Shown: positions 55,729-63,494, counted from the first letter of the stretch. The stretch: DNA of 64,000 nt from Mesoflavibacter profundi (GCF_014764305.1 NZ_CP061703.1:186001-250000), one strand, 5' to 3'. Notes: generated by a model not told the origin, from the letters alone. Program-made: numbers and translations.

Positions 55729-55784
55729 CATCTCTTTTGGTAAAAAATCCCTATCTTCAAAACTTCATTTTAAAAAATTAGATA

Positions 55785-56156
55785 ATGAAACTTGGCGCAT
55801 TTTCAGTTAGTCTTACTGTAAAAGACATACACAAATCCAAAGCTTTTTACGAAACCTTAGGCTTTACCGCTTTTGCAGGCGAGATTGAAAAAAACTATTT
55901 AATCATGAAAAATGGTAATGCGCTTGTAGGACTATTTCAAGGTATGTTTGATAAAAACATCTTAACTTTTAATCCTGGTTGGGACGAAAACGCTAATAAA
56001 TTAGACGATTTTACAGATGTAAGAGATATACAAAAACACATCAAATCCAATCAAATTCCTTTAATTACAGAAGCAGATGAGAGTTCTTCTGGTCCAGCAA
56101 GTTTTGTGATTTTAGATCCTGATGGTAATCCTGTTTTGATTGATCAGCATGTTTAA
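55785..56156 (+). CDS. VOC (glyoxalase/bleomycin resistance) fold protein
   Basis: A 123-residue protein of two beta-alpha-beta-beta-beta units: AFSVSLTVKDIHKSKAFYETL (4-24) and SGPASFVILDPDGNPVLIDQ at the C-terminus. Only some metal-ligand positions of glyoxalase I are occupied, so catalytic function is uncertain. It is 56 bases after the M48 gene. Confidence 0.88.
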   Translation: MKLGAFSVSLTVKDIHKSKAFYETLGFTAFAGEIEKNYLIMKNGNALVGLFQGMFDKNILTFNPGWDENANKLDDFTDVRDIQKHIKSNQIPLITEADESSSGPASFVILDPDGNPVLIDQHV

Positions 56157-56190
56157 AACACTTAAAATCTATTAGGCTAACTCTAACATA

Positions 56191-56214
56191 CACTTCGACA
56201 AGCTCAGTGTGACC
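56191..56214 (+). repeat. Short dispersed repeat, copy 2
   Basis: CACTTCGACAAGCTCAGTGT followed by GACC, in the gap between converging genes. CACT and AGTG can pair. It is similar to 47122-47144. Confidence 0.6.
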
Positions 56215-56220
56215 ATTTAT

Positions 56221-56886
56221 TTATTCGACTAAAAAATCAAAATATTGATTTTTAAAAGGTTCATTTTTTAACGTAAAATGCCACCATTCTTGCGAATAAT
56301 TTCTAAAACCATTTTTAAGCATAACCTTTTGTAAACGTTGTCTGTTAGCAATTTGTTCTTCTGTTAGATTTGTATTGCTTACCCAAGATTCTGGTCCAAA
56401 AAAGTCGTAAGGCGATCCCATATCCAGTTCTTCACCTGTTTCTAAATTCACGATAGTAACATCCAAAGTACTACCACTACTGTGCCTTGATTTTGAAGCA
56501 ATGTAACCTTCTTTAAATAAATTACGCTTATTAACTTTTGGGTAATATTGCGTTTTCATCATTGTATCATTAACCTGTTTTGCCCAGCGTACAAAATGGT
56601 TAACAGCGCGTTGTGGTCTATAGGCATCAAAAACTTTAAGGGTAAAACCATCAGCTTTTAAATCGGCTTGCACCTTTTTTAAAGCATCTACTGTTTGCGC
56701 AGTGACAATCACAACTTCATTTATATAACCCTCTATTTGTTCTCCTACAAAATTATTATCGTAGCAATAACGTAGTTCTACATTTAAATCTGGTAAACTA
56801 TCTTGAACATACACAAATCCTTTAGGAAGCTGCGCAATTGTAAGGTTTGAAACTAAAGTTAATAAAAGTGTAAAACAAAATTTCAT
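56221..56886 (-). CDS. D-alanyl-D-alanine dipeptidase (VanX/DdpX family)
   Basis: A 221-residue exported peptidase of family M15D (signal peptide to NLTIAQ). Zinc and catalytic residues are in SRHSSGSTLDVTIV (H and D) and EWWHFTL (catalytic E and third ligand H). The substrate-binding FDAYRPQRAVNHF with the conserved Arg is present. It splits D-Ala-D-Ala; a wall-turnover or peptide-nutrition role is more likely here than vancomycin resistance because no van genes are near. Confidence 0.92.
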   Translation of the reverse strand: MKFCFTLLLTLVSNLTIAQLPKGFVYVQDSLPDLNVELRYCYDNNFVGEQIEGYINEVVIVTAQTVDALKKVQADLKADGFTLKVFDAYRPQRAVNHFVRWAKQVNDTMMKTQYYPKVNKRNLFKEGYIASKSRHSSGSTLDVTIVNLETGEELDMGSPYDFFGPESWVSNTNLTEEQIANRQRLQKVMLKNGFRNYSQEWWHFTLKNEPFKNQYFDFLVE

Positions 56887-56929
56887 GATCTATAAATTAT
56901 AGGTTAAATTTATAAAATAAAACGTTACT

Positions 56930-57289
56930 ATGATTTATCCTTGGCATCTTTACGCTATGGCGTGTATGTATATTTTGGCTGGAATTATGCATTTTATAAA
57001 ACCAAAAATGTACATGCGTATTATGCCCAAATATATTCCTAATCACAAATTAATGGTATTACTTAGCGGTGTTGCCGAAATTATTCTTGGTGCTACGCTA
57101 TGCTTTCCGTCTACAAAAAACGCAGCTATTTACGGTATTATTTTAATGCTTCTTGTGTTTTTCACGGTTCACTTTTATATGCTTTCTAATGAAAAAGCTA
57201 GTGCAGGTTTGCCAAAATGGGTATTAATTTTACGCATTCCGTTACAATTCTTTTTAATGTATTGGGCTTATTATTATCTACAATTTTAA
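56930..57289 (+). CDS. DoxX-like membrane protein
   Basis: A 119-residue four-helix membrane protein of the DoxX/MauE type: LYAMACMYILAGIMHFIKPKMY (7-28), LMVLLSGVAEIILGATLCFP near 40-60 with the conserved G-x-x-E, then two further helices. It is 2 bases before the alkB gene, so the two are probably co-transcribed. Function unknown. Confidence 0.85.
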   Translation: MIYPWHLYAMACMYILAGIMHFIKPKMYMRIMPKYIPNHKLMVLLSGVAEIILGATLCFPSTKNAAIYGIILMLLVFFTVHFYMLSNEKASAGLPKWVLILRIPLQFFLMYWAYYYLQF

Positions 57290-57290
57290 G

Positions 57291-57884
57291 ATGCTTTTTT
57301 CTGAAGATATATCATTAGACTTACCCGATTCCGACATAAAATATTACCCTAACTTTTTTAATAAAGAAGATGCAGACGCCTATTTTAATTCGCTTTTAAA
57401 ACATATAAATTGGCAACAAGATGATATAACTGTGTTTGGAAAAACCTATAAACAACCAAGATTAACAGCGCTTTTTGGTAATAATAGCAAACCTTACAGG
57501 TATTCAAACATTACTATGTATCCTGAAAATTTTTCGGAAGAATTACAGCAAATAAAAGATAAAGTTGAAACTAAAGTAAGCTCAAAATTTACTACTTGCT
57601 TAGCTAATTTATACCGAAACGGAAACGATAGTAATGGTTGGCATGCCGATAATGAAAAAGAATTAGGTCAAAACCCAATAATTGCTTCAGTAAGTTTTGG
57701 TGCAGAACGATATTTTCATTTAAAACATAAAAATGATAAATTTCTAAAACAGAAACTATTATTACAACACGGTAGCTTATTGTTAATGCAAGGCGAAACA
57801 CAACATTTTTGGTTACATCAAATTGCAAAAACAAAAAAAGAAATCGGACAAAGAATAAATCTAACCTTTAGAATAATTAAGTAG
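57291..57884 (+). CDS. alkB: AlkB-type 2-oxoglutarate/Fe(II) dioxygenase
   Basis: A 197-residue dioxygenase that repairs alkylated DNA or RNA bases by oxidative demethylation. The iron ligands are in GWHADNEKELG (H-x-D) and the later HFWLHQI histidine; the 2-oxoglutarate arginines are in RINLTFRII. The nucleotide-recognition lid FGKTYKQPRLTALFG and the LANLYRNGNDSNGWH approach are typical of AlkB/ALKBH2-like proteins. It follows a DoxX-like gene. Confidence 0.93.
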   Translation: MLFSEDISLDLPDSDIKYYPNFFNKEDADAYFNSLLKHINWQQDDITVFGKTYKQPRLTALFGNNSKPYRYSNITMYPENFSEELQQIKDKVETKVSSKFTTCLANLYRNGNDSNGWHADNEKELGQNPIIASVSFGAERYFHLKHKNDKFLKQKLLLQHGSLLLMQGETQHFWLHQIAKTKKEIGQRINLTFRIIK

Positions 57885-57902
57885 AAACTTGTAAAAACAA
57901 AA

Positions 57903-58010
57903 GAGTCAAGGTCCCTCAACCTTGACTCAATGCTATTTGGCATCATTTATATTAGTTAAGATTTAGGGTCACTATATCTACTAACGATGCAAATATTAAT
58001 TAATTAATCC
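57903..58010 (-). ncRNA. Diverged relative of the 59.2-59.7 kb small-RNA elements
   Basis: GAGTCAAGGT (57903-57912) pairs with ACCTTGACTC (57919-57928). The T-rich run needed for termination (TTTTGTTTTT) is only on the minus-strand side. A second hairpin ATGC/GCAT (57930-57943) and a GGGTCACTATATC box at 57966 follow the same order as in the other copies, and the minus-strand box TAATATTTG (57990-57998) is identical to one in copy 2. The remainder of this 386-base gap (58011-58270) is AT-rich with nothing further recognised. Confidence 0.5.
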
Positions 58011-58270
58011 ATTGAACTAAAAAGTATGTAATTCTTAGTACGTCTCAAACATAACATTATTTTAAAGTTAGTTAAGTTTAAAAACATAAATATTCGATGA
58101 AATACACAAAATTTTAACATTTATCGTCAAAACTTAACAAAAACACGACAAAAAACACTTTTAAAACTTAATATGTTAACGTACCAATTAAATAATATTT
58201 AAATTACATTTGTAAAAGCCTTCAATAACTTTTGGTATTTATTTTGTTTGTATTAGCTAAAATTTAGATT

Positions 58271-59200
58271 ATGAAAAAATTACTTATTGTACTATTTACG
58301 CTTTTATCCAGTCTTAGTCATGCTCAAGACAAAATTAATTACACAAGTGAAGAGCTGTCTATTAACAAACATATTGATGGGACATTATTACTTCCTAAAG
58401 ATGTAAAAAAACCTAATCTAGCGATTATTATTGCTGGCTCTGGTCCTACTGACAGAGATGGAAATCAAAATTTTTTAAAGAATAATAGCTTAAAAAAGTT
58501 AGCAATAAATCTTAGCAATAATAATATCGCAACATATAGATATGATAAAAGAATTGTAAAGCAATTAAAATCTAATACGCTTGATAAAGATATTATGTTT
58601 GATCACTTTGTAGATGATGCTAAATCAGTATTAGACTTCTTTAAAAAATCTAATAATTATAATAAAATTTATATAATTGGTCATAGCCAAGGTAGCTTAG
58701 TTGGTATGCTTGCTGCAAAAGAAAATGCAGATGGATTTATATCTTTAGCTGGTGCTGGACAACCAATAGATCAAGTTATAATAGAACAAGTTAATAAAAC
58801 GGCTCCAAATTTTACCGAAGATACAAAACGTGTCTTTGGTATTTTAAAGTCTGGTAAAACAACTACAGATTACCCAATTGCTTTAGCTTCTATTTTTAAT
58901 ATCGAAATTCAAAAGTTTATGATTAATTGGATGAGTTATAATCCAACCGAAATTTTAAAAATACTTAAAATCCCAATATTAATTGTTAATGGTACTAAGG
59001 ATTTACAAGTAAGTGAAGCAGAAGCAAATTTGCTTAAAGCTGCCAACAGTAAAGCTTCAATAGAAATTATAGACAACATGAACCATGTACTTGTAGATAT
59101 TGAAGGAGATGATTTAGAGAATTCTAAATCGTATGCCGAAACCCAACGTCCTTTATCTCCTAAATTGATTCATATCTTAGTAGAGTTTATAAATAAATAA
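58271..59200 (+). CDS. Secreted alpha/beta hydrolase
   Basis: A 309-residue exported hydrolase (signal peptide to SLSHAQ). The nucleophile elbow GHSQG (Ser near residue 140) lies in IYIIGHSQGSLVGMLAAKE, the oxyanion region in IIAGSGPTDRDGN, the acid in VNGTKDLQVSEAEA and the His in NMNHVLVDI. It is similar to periplasmic serine hydrolases of the YqiA/dienelactone-like type; substrate unknown. The first small-RNA element hairpin follows its stop by 6 bases. Confidence 0.92.
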   Translation: MKKLLIVLFTLLSSLSHAQDKINYTSEELSINKHIDGTLLLPKDVKKPNLAIIIAGSGPTDRDGNQNFLKNNSLKKLAINLSNNNIATYRYDKRIVKQLKSNTLDKDIMFDHFVDDAKSVLDFFKKSNNYNKIYIIGHSQGSLVGMLAAKENADGFISLAGAGQPIDQVIIEQVNKTAPNFTEDTKRVFGILKSGKTTTDYPIALASIFNIEIQKFMINWMSYNPTEILKILKIPILIVNGTKDLQVSEAEANLLKAANSKASIEIIDNMNHVLVDIEGDDLENSKSYAETQRPLSPKLIHILVEFINK

Positions 59201-59206
59201 CAAATA

Positions 59207-59320
59207 GAAAAAGCATCTCAAACCGAGATGCTTTTTCATACTAACCAACCAAAAATAAGTAATTATTACTCGTTAGTTTAGGTAACCACACCATTGCTAA
59301 GTCTACATAAATAATTACAT
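59207..59320 (-). ncRNA. Candidate tandem small RNA, copy 1
   Basis: On the + strand: hairpin GAAAAAGCATCTC (59207-59219) with its complement (59225-59237), the block ATACTAACCAACCAAAAATA (59238-59257), a small AGTAA/TTACT stem, then GGTAACCACACC (59281-59292). Read on the minus strand the order is box, small stem, block, terminator hairpin with T-run. A sigma-54-like site (59330-59345) lies just upstream of the predicted 5' end. The hairpin can also terminate the rightward hydrolase gene. Confidence 0.6.
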
Positions 59321-59329
59321 AATTTGTAT

Positions 59330-59345
59330 TTCAATAGTCGTGCCA
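59330..59345 (-). promoter_or_regulatory. Sigma-54-like promoter upstream of small RNA copy 1
   Basis: On the minus strand TGGCACGACTATTGAA matches the sigma-54 consensus TGGCACR-N4-TTGCW except for A in place of C in the TTGC part. The distance to the copy 1 terminator hairpin is almost the same as for copy 3. Confidence 0.55.
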
Positions 59346-59388
59346 AAAATAATTTCATTACAAAACTTTAATTATTTTTTTAAAAACA

Positions 59389-59505
59389 GAAAAAGCACCT
59401 CAAATCGAGATGCTTTTTCATACTAACCAACCAAAAATATGAATAATCTTTGCTATTTAATTAAGGTAACCACACCTTAATTACGTCTTCACAAATATTA
59501 CATAT
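59389..59505 (-). ncRNA. Candidate tandem small RNA, copy 2
   Basis: Hairpin GAAAAAGCACCTC (59389-59401) with GAGATGCTTTTTC (59407-59419), the identical 20-base block (59420-59439), GGTAACCACACC (59465-59476) and the minus-strand box TAATATTTG (59492-59500). The C at 59398 makes a C-A mismatch in plus-strand RNA but a G-U pair in minus-strand RNA. No sigma-54-like site is present in this copy. Confidence 0.58.
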
Positions 59506-59573
59506 ATTTAGTCTATATAATACTGATTTCCTTACAGTTAAAGTTTAAAAGTTTTGTTAAAGTTTATGATATA

Positions 59574-59688
59574 GAAAAAGCACCTCAAAAGAGATGCTTT
59601 TTCATACTAACCAACCAAAAATATGAGTAATTTTTTACTCTTTAGTACTGGTAACCACACCTTTACTATGTCATCGTAAATAATTACA
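59574..59688 (-). ncRNA. Candidate tandem small RNA, copy 3
   Basis: Hairpin GAAAAAGCACCTC (59574-59586) with GAGATGCTTTTTC (59591-59603), the identical block (59604-59623), a GAGTAA/TTACTC stem, and GGTAACCACACC (59650-59661). The hairpin again pairs fully only in minus-strand RNA. A sigma-54-like site is at 59699-59714. Confidence 0.6.
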
Positions 59689-59698
59689 CTACATATAA

Positions 59699-59714
59699 AA
59701 CAAACGCTGTGCCA
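59699..59714 (-). promoter_or_regulatory. Sigma-54-like promoter upstream of small RNA copy 3
   Basis: On the minus strand TGGCACAGCGTTTGTT matches TGGCACR-N4-TTGCW except for T in place of C. It lies 125 bases from the far edge of the copy 3 hairpin, compared with 123 in copy 1. Confidence 0.55.
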
Positions 59715-59782
59715 AACTTTATTTTAAGTCCTTTTTATTACAGTTTTATTTGATTATTTTGCGGTAACTATAAAACTAAATT

Positions 59783-61090
59783 ATGAACGAACCATTATTT
59801 ACAAACGACACCATTGTTTTTGGAATATTAATGTTAGCACTTGGTGCTATTTTTTATACTGAGTCTTTAAAAGGTGGCTTTTGGGAAAAATTTTATAAAA
59901 TAGTTCCTGGACTATTTATGGCTTACATGTTACCAGCTGTTTTAACTACAATTGGTTTAATTGCTCCAGAATGGGAAACTACAAACACTAACACAGGTGA
60001 AATAACAAAACACAGCACAAGTCTATATTATGTTGCAAGTAGATACCTTTTACCAGCTGCTTTAGTTTTAATGACATTAAGTATTGACTTAAAAGGTGTT
60101 TTTAATTTAGGTTGGAAAGCTCTAATCATGTTTTTTACAGGAACAATAGGTATTGTAATTGGAGGACCAATCGCTATTTTAATAATCTCTATGTTTTCAC
60201 CAGAAACAGTTGGCGGCGTTGGTCCAGATGCTGTTTGGAGAGGCTTATCTACTCTTGCAGGAAGTTGGATTGGTGGCGGCGCTAACCAAACTGCTATGTT
60301 AGAAATTTATGGTTATAACCAAAAACTTTATGGAGGAATGGTATTTGTAGATATTGTAGTTGCAAATATTTGGATGGCTATTTTACTAATTGGAATAGGT
60401 AAAAGAAACAAAATAAATAAATGGCTAAAAGCAGATACATCTTCTATTGAATCTTTAAAAGATAAAATGTCGAATTTTACTGAAAGTGTAAAACGTAATC
60501 CAACTTTAACAGATTTAATGCTTATGGCGGCAATAGCTTTTGGAACAGTTAGTATTGCGCATTTATTTGCAAATATTTTAGCGCCATTTTTTAAAGAAAT
60601 TGTTACCGGAATAGAAAATCAAACCCTAAAAAATGTATTTACATTTTTGGATAGTTCATTCTTTTGGATGATAAGTATTTCAACTATAATTGCCATATTA
60701 CTTTCTTTTACTAAAGCTAGAAATTACGAAGGTGCAGGAGCTAGTAAATTTGGAAGTGTTTTTATTTACATACTTGTTGCAAGTATTGGAATGAAAATGG
60801 ATTTAACCTTAATCTTTGATAACGTTGGTTTAATAGCTATAGGAGTAGTTTGGATGAGTATTCATGCTTTACTTTTAATAGGTGTAGCAAAAGTGATAAA
60901 AGCACCTTATTTTTTCCTTGCTGTTGGTAGTCAGGCAAATGTTGGTGGCGCAGCATCGGCACCAATTGTAGCGTCTGCTTTTCATCCTTCTTTAGCTACT
61001 GTAGGTGTTTTATTAGCTGTGTTTGGTTATGCAGTAGGAACAATTGCAGCTATAGGTTGTACCATATTAATGCAATTGGCATCTAGTTAG
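59783..61090 (+). CDS. DUF819 family membrane carrier-like protein
   Basis: A 435-residue protein with about ten to twelve membrane helices, matching DUF819 (YjcL-like). The glycine-rich helix ends AGSWIGGGANQTAMLEIYG and the mirrored VGSQANVGGAASAPIVASAF suggest an inverted-repeat transporter fold like that of glutamate/sodium carriers. Substrate is unknown. It is preceded by the three-copy element region and followed by a DUF4369 lipoprotein gene at 48 bases. Confidence 0.9.
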   Translation: MNEPLFTNDTIVFGILMLALGAIFYTESLKGGFWEKFYKIVPGLFMAYMLPAVLTTIGLIAPEWETTNTNTGEITKHSTSLYYVASRYLLPAALVLMTLSIDLKGVFNLGWKALIMFFTGTIGIVIGGPIAILIISMFSPETVGGVGPDAVWRGLSTLAGSWIGGGANQTAMLEIYGYNQKLYGGMVFVDIVVANIWMAILLIGIGKRNKINKWLKADTSSIESLKDKMSNFTESVKRNPTLTDLMLMAAIAFGTVSIAHLFANILAPFFKEIVTGIENQTLKNVFTFLDSSFFWMISISTIIAILLSFTKARNYEGAGASKFGSVFIYILVASIGMKMDLTLIFDNVGLIAIGVVWMSIHALLLIGVAKVIKAPYFFLAVGSQANVGGAASAPIVASAFHPSLATVGVLLAVFGYAVGTIAAIGCTILMQLASS

Positions 61091-61138
61091 TTTTTCTAAT
61101 AAATTTATAAGATATTTGCGCACTTAAAATTATAAAGC

Positions 61139-61840
61139 ATGAAAAAAATATTAGTATTATTTATACTTTCAATCATACTTGCGTGTAGTAACGAAGGTCA
61201 AAAACTTACAGTTGAAGCAACAGTAAAAGGATTAAAAAAAGGAACTGTTTATTTAAAAAAAGTTGTAGATACGACTTTAGTTACAGTAGATTCTGTAACT
61301 GTAAATGGTGATTCTAATTTTACACTGCAAGCAGATATTGAAGAACCTGAAGTGTTTCATCTATATTTAGATAAAAACTCTAAAGAAGAAGACCGAATTT
61401 CTTTTTTTGGTGACAAAGGTGTAACTAAGATAGATACTAAATTAGAAAATTTTAATTTTTATGCTAAAATTGAAGGATCTAAACAAGAAGCTTTATACCA
61501 AGAGTATTTAGAGATGATGAATAAACTAAATAATAAAAACTTGGATGTTTTTAAAGAGAATTTTGATGCTATTCAGCAAAAAGATAGCGCTACAATAAAA
61601 AGAACAGAAAAAGCATTAAAAGGATTTACAAAAAGAAAATATCTTTATACAGTAAATTTTGCACTAAATAATAAAGATAGCGAAGTCGCTCCTTATATTG
61701 CTTTATCTGAAATTTACGACGCTAATATTAATCTTTTAGATACTATTAATAAGGTTTTAACTCCAGAGATTAAAGCATCTAAATATGGTAAAAAGCTTGA
61801 AGAGTTTATTGCCGAAAGAAAAGCAGAAGAGACTAATTAA
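61139..61840 (+). CDS. DUF4369 domain lipoprotein
   Basis: A 233-residue lipoprotein (leader ending SIILACSNE). Residues about 25-110 form the DUF4369 beta domain (LTVEATVKGLKKGTVYLKKV; SVTVNGDSNFTL) often joined to a thioredoxin domain, but here the thioredoxin part is absent and a helical region follows. Possibly a periplasmic binding partner; not further assignable. A terminator follows. Confidence 0.8.
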   Translation: MKKILVLFILSIILACSNEGQKLTVEATVKGLKKGTVYLKKVVDTTLVTVDSVTVNGDSNFTLQADIEEPEVFHLYLDKNSKEEDRISFFGDKGVTKIDTKLENFNFYAKIEGSKQEALYQEYLEMMNKLNNKNLDVFKENFDAIQQKDSATIKRTEKALKGFTKRKYLYTVNFALNNKDSEVAPYIALSEIYDANINLLDTINKVLTPEIKASKYGKKLEEFIAERKAEETN

Positions 61841-61864
61841 TAAATAATTAGCTAAAAATAATTT

Positions 61865-61895
61865 AAAAAGCCATTCTAGTTAGAATGGCTTTTTT
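61865..61895 (+). terminator. Terminator after the DUF4369 gene
   Basis: AAAAAGCCATTCTA pairs with TAGAATGGCTTTTT around GT, followed by T. Confidence 0.88.
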
Positions 61896-61912
61896 AGTTT
61901 ATTAAATATGGT

Positions 61913-61948
61913 GTATAAAAAAAAGCTTCTCAATAATTGAGAAGCTTT
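61913..61948 (-). terminator. Terminator after tRNA-Thr
   Basis: AAAGCTTCTCAA pairs with TTGAGAAGCTTT around TAA; the T-run lies on the minus-strand side, just beyond the tRNA 3' end. Confidence 0.85.
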
Positions 61949-61951
61949 AAG

Positions 61952-62025
61952 AGCCGATGGAGGGACTCGAACCCACGACCTGCTGATTACAAATCAGCTG
62001 CTCTAGCCAGCTGAGCTACATCGGC
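61952..62025 (-). tRNA. tRNA-Thr (anticodon TGT)
   Basis: A 74-base cloverleaf on the minus strand: acceptor GCCGATG (from 62025) pairs with CATCGGC, discriminator T. The anticodon stem GCTGA/TCAGC encloses TTTGTAA, giving TGT. The T-arm has GTTCGAGTC. CCA is not encoded. Confidence 0.97.
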
Positions 62026-62080
62026 AAAGCGAGTGCAAATATAATTTTAGATTTTATATTTGCAAACTTTTTTTTAAAAA

Positions 62081-62350
62081 TTATCCAAGTTTATTTATTC
62101 TTTCGATTAAAGCTCTTCCCTTATCTTCTAATTCTTGCTTTACAGAAGTAAAGTGAGCTTTCTTATTTTCTACATTTTTAGCGTTGACTTTCTCTATTAA
62201 TTCATCAAAAGTTGCTATAGCATCGTCTATAATTGCTTCACTTTGTTTTGTGTCTTTGTCTGTATTAGCATATTCCCAAATGTAGACTGCTTCAATAATA
62301 TCTCCTAATACATAATTAATGTCTTTTTTTAGGTCTCTTTTATTTGCCAT
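62081..62350 (-). CDS. Small helical protein of unknown function
   Basis: An 89-residue, almost wholly helical acidic/basic protein (DLKKDINYVLGDIIEAVYIW, 5-24; AIIDDAIATFDELIEKVN, 39-56; ending in basic ALIERINKLG). No membrane segment or signal peptide. It is conserved-looking but belongs to no family I can name. It stands alone between tRNA-Thr and queD. Confidence 0.75.
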   Translation of the reverse strand: MANKRDLKKDINYVLGDIIEAVYIWEYANTDKDTKQSEAIIDDAIATFDELIEKVNAKNVENKKAHFTSVKQELEDKGRALIERINKLG

Positions 62351-62433
62351 AATTTTATAATTTTATTTTGTGCAAAGCTACATATAAAGTTTTTTATCTT
62401 CACTATATAACTTTTTATTTTATTAATGTTAAT

Positions 62434-62844
62434 CTATAGAGATGGATAGGTTACAAAATTTCTTGGTGTTTCGTAAAGTGTTATTTTTAAATCGAACTTT
62501 GAATCTAATTTTGCTTTTATTTTATTGTAGATAACGACAACAATATTTTCTGCAGTTGGGTTTAAGTTTTTAAATTCTGGTACATCTACATTAAGATTTT
62601 TATGGTCAAAAGCATCTTCTACTTCTTCCTTTATTATATCTTTTAATATTTTCATATCTATTACGTAACCTGTTTCTGGATCTATGTCTCCTGTTACATG
62701 TGCTATTAACTCGTAGTTATGTCCATGATAACTTGGATTGTTACATTTACCGAATATCTGCGCGTTTTTTTCATTATCCCAATCTTTTCTATATAATCTG
62801 TGTGCTGCATTAAAATGTGCCTTACGACTTACTGTAACTTTCAT
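62434..62844 (-). CDS. queD: 6-carboxytetrahydropterin synthase (PTPS/QueD family)
   Basis: A 136-residue enzyme of the tunnelling fold. Zinc histidines are in HFNAAHRLYR (first) and SYHGHNYEL (second and third), the catalytic Cys is in GKCNNPSYHGH, and the pterin-anchoring Glu in LYETPRNF. QueD makes the queuosine precursor from dihydroneopterin triphosphate. It is 3 bases downstream of idi on the same strand. Confidence 0.92.
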   Translation of the reverse strand: MKVTVSRKAHFNAAHRLYRKDWDNEKNAQIFGKCNNPSYHGHNYELIAHVTGDIDPETGYVIDMKILKDIIKEEVEDAFDHKNLNVDVPEFKNLNPTAENIVVVIYNKIKAKLDSKFDLKITLYETPRNFVTYPSL

Positions 62845-62847
62845 TTT

Positions 62848-63369
62848 TTAATGTTTTATAAATTCGTAAAATTTATCAAAAATTATTTTAAACCATGCTG
62901 TATATTGGTCTGGATTTAACTTCATGTCTTCTTTTACAGCGTCTAGTTTCATCCATTTCCAAGCTTCGACTTCTTCAGGATTTATATTTGGTAATTGATC
63001 GTAATATCCAACCATTATATGATCAAATTCGTGTTCTGTTAATCCATTATCAAATGGCGCTTTGTAAATAAACGATGTTTTTTCTTCAAGTTCTGTTACA
63101 AAACCCATTTCTTCCATTAAACGTCGTTTTCCTGCTTCTAAATTAGTTTCTCCTTCTCTTTGATGACTACAACATGTATTGGTCCAAAGTCCTGGCGAAT
63201 GGTATTTTGATAATGCTCTTTGTTGTAGCATTAATTCGTTTTTACTATTAAATACAAATACTGAAAATGCTCTATGAAGCAATGCTTTTTCATGTGCTTC
63301 CATTTTGGGCATTAAACCTATTTGTTCATCGTTTTCGTTTACTAAAATTACTTTTTCTTCTTCTTTCAT
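62848..63369 (-). CDS. idi: Isopentenyl-diphosphate delta-isomerase, type I
   Basis: A 173-residue Nudix-fold enzyme that interconverts isopentenyl and dimethylallyl diphosphate. Catalytic Cys lies in LWTNTCCSHQREGE, the metal-binding histidines in LLHRAFSVFVFN and CSHQ, and the Nudix-like box in AGKRRLMEEMGF, with the catalytic Glu in NPEEVEAWKWM. Type I enzymes are usual in Bacteroidota. Confidence 0.95.
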   Translation of the reverse strand: MKEEEKVILVNENDEQIGLMPKMEAHEKALLHRAFSVFVFNSKNELMLQQRALSKYHSPGLWTNTCCSHQREGETNLEAGKRRLMEEMGFVTELEEKTSFIYKAPFDNGLTEHEFDHIMVGYYDQLPNINPEEVEAWKWMKLDAVKEDMKLNPDQYTAWFKIIFDKFYEFIKH

Positions 63370-63445
63370 TAGTTATTTTTGATTCCCAACAAATTTACAA
63401 AATAGAATAGTCTTAATTTAATATAGTTAATGTTTTATCAAACTA

Positions 63446-63476
63446 AAAAAGGTGCCTATAATTTAGGCACCTTTTT
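63446..63476. terminator. Terminator between OmpA gene and idi
   Basis: AAAAAGGTGCCTA pairs with TAGGCACCTTTTT around a short AATT loop. It ends the leftward OmpA-family gene. Confidence 0.9.
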
Positions 63477-63494
63477 ATATTTTATGTATTGAGT

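Noticed and set aside
56221-56886. Vancomycin resistance gene vanX
   Set aside because: The catalytic motifs fit the family, but there is no vanH, vanA or vanRS nearby and the protein is exported, so a cell-wall peptide turnover role is more likely.
59440-59679. Tiny ORFs within element copies 2 and 3 (13 and 18 codons)
   Set aside because: Copy 1 has no ATG at the matching place and the reading frames do not agree between copies, so coding is not conserved.
59201-59720. CRISPR-like array
   Set aside because: The copies are about 183 bases apart, the conserved parts are discontinuous, only three units exist and no cas genes are near.
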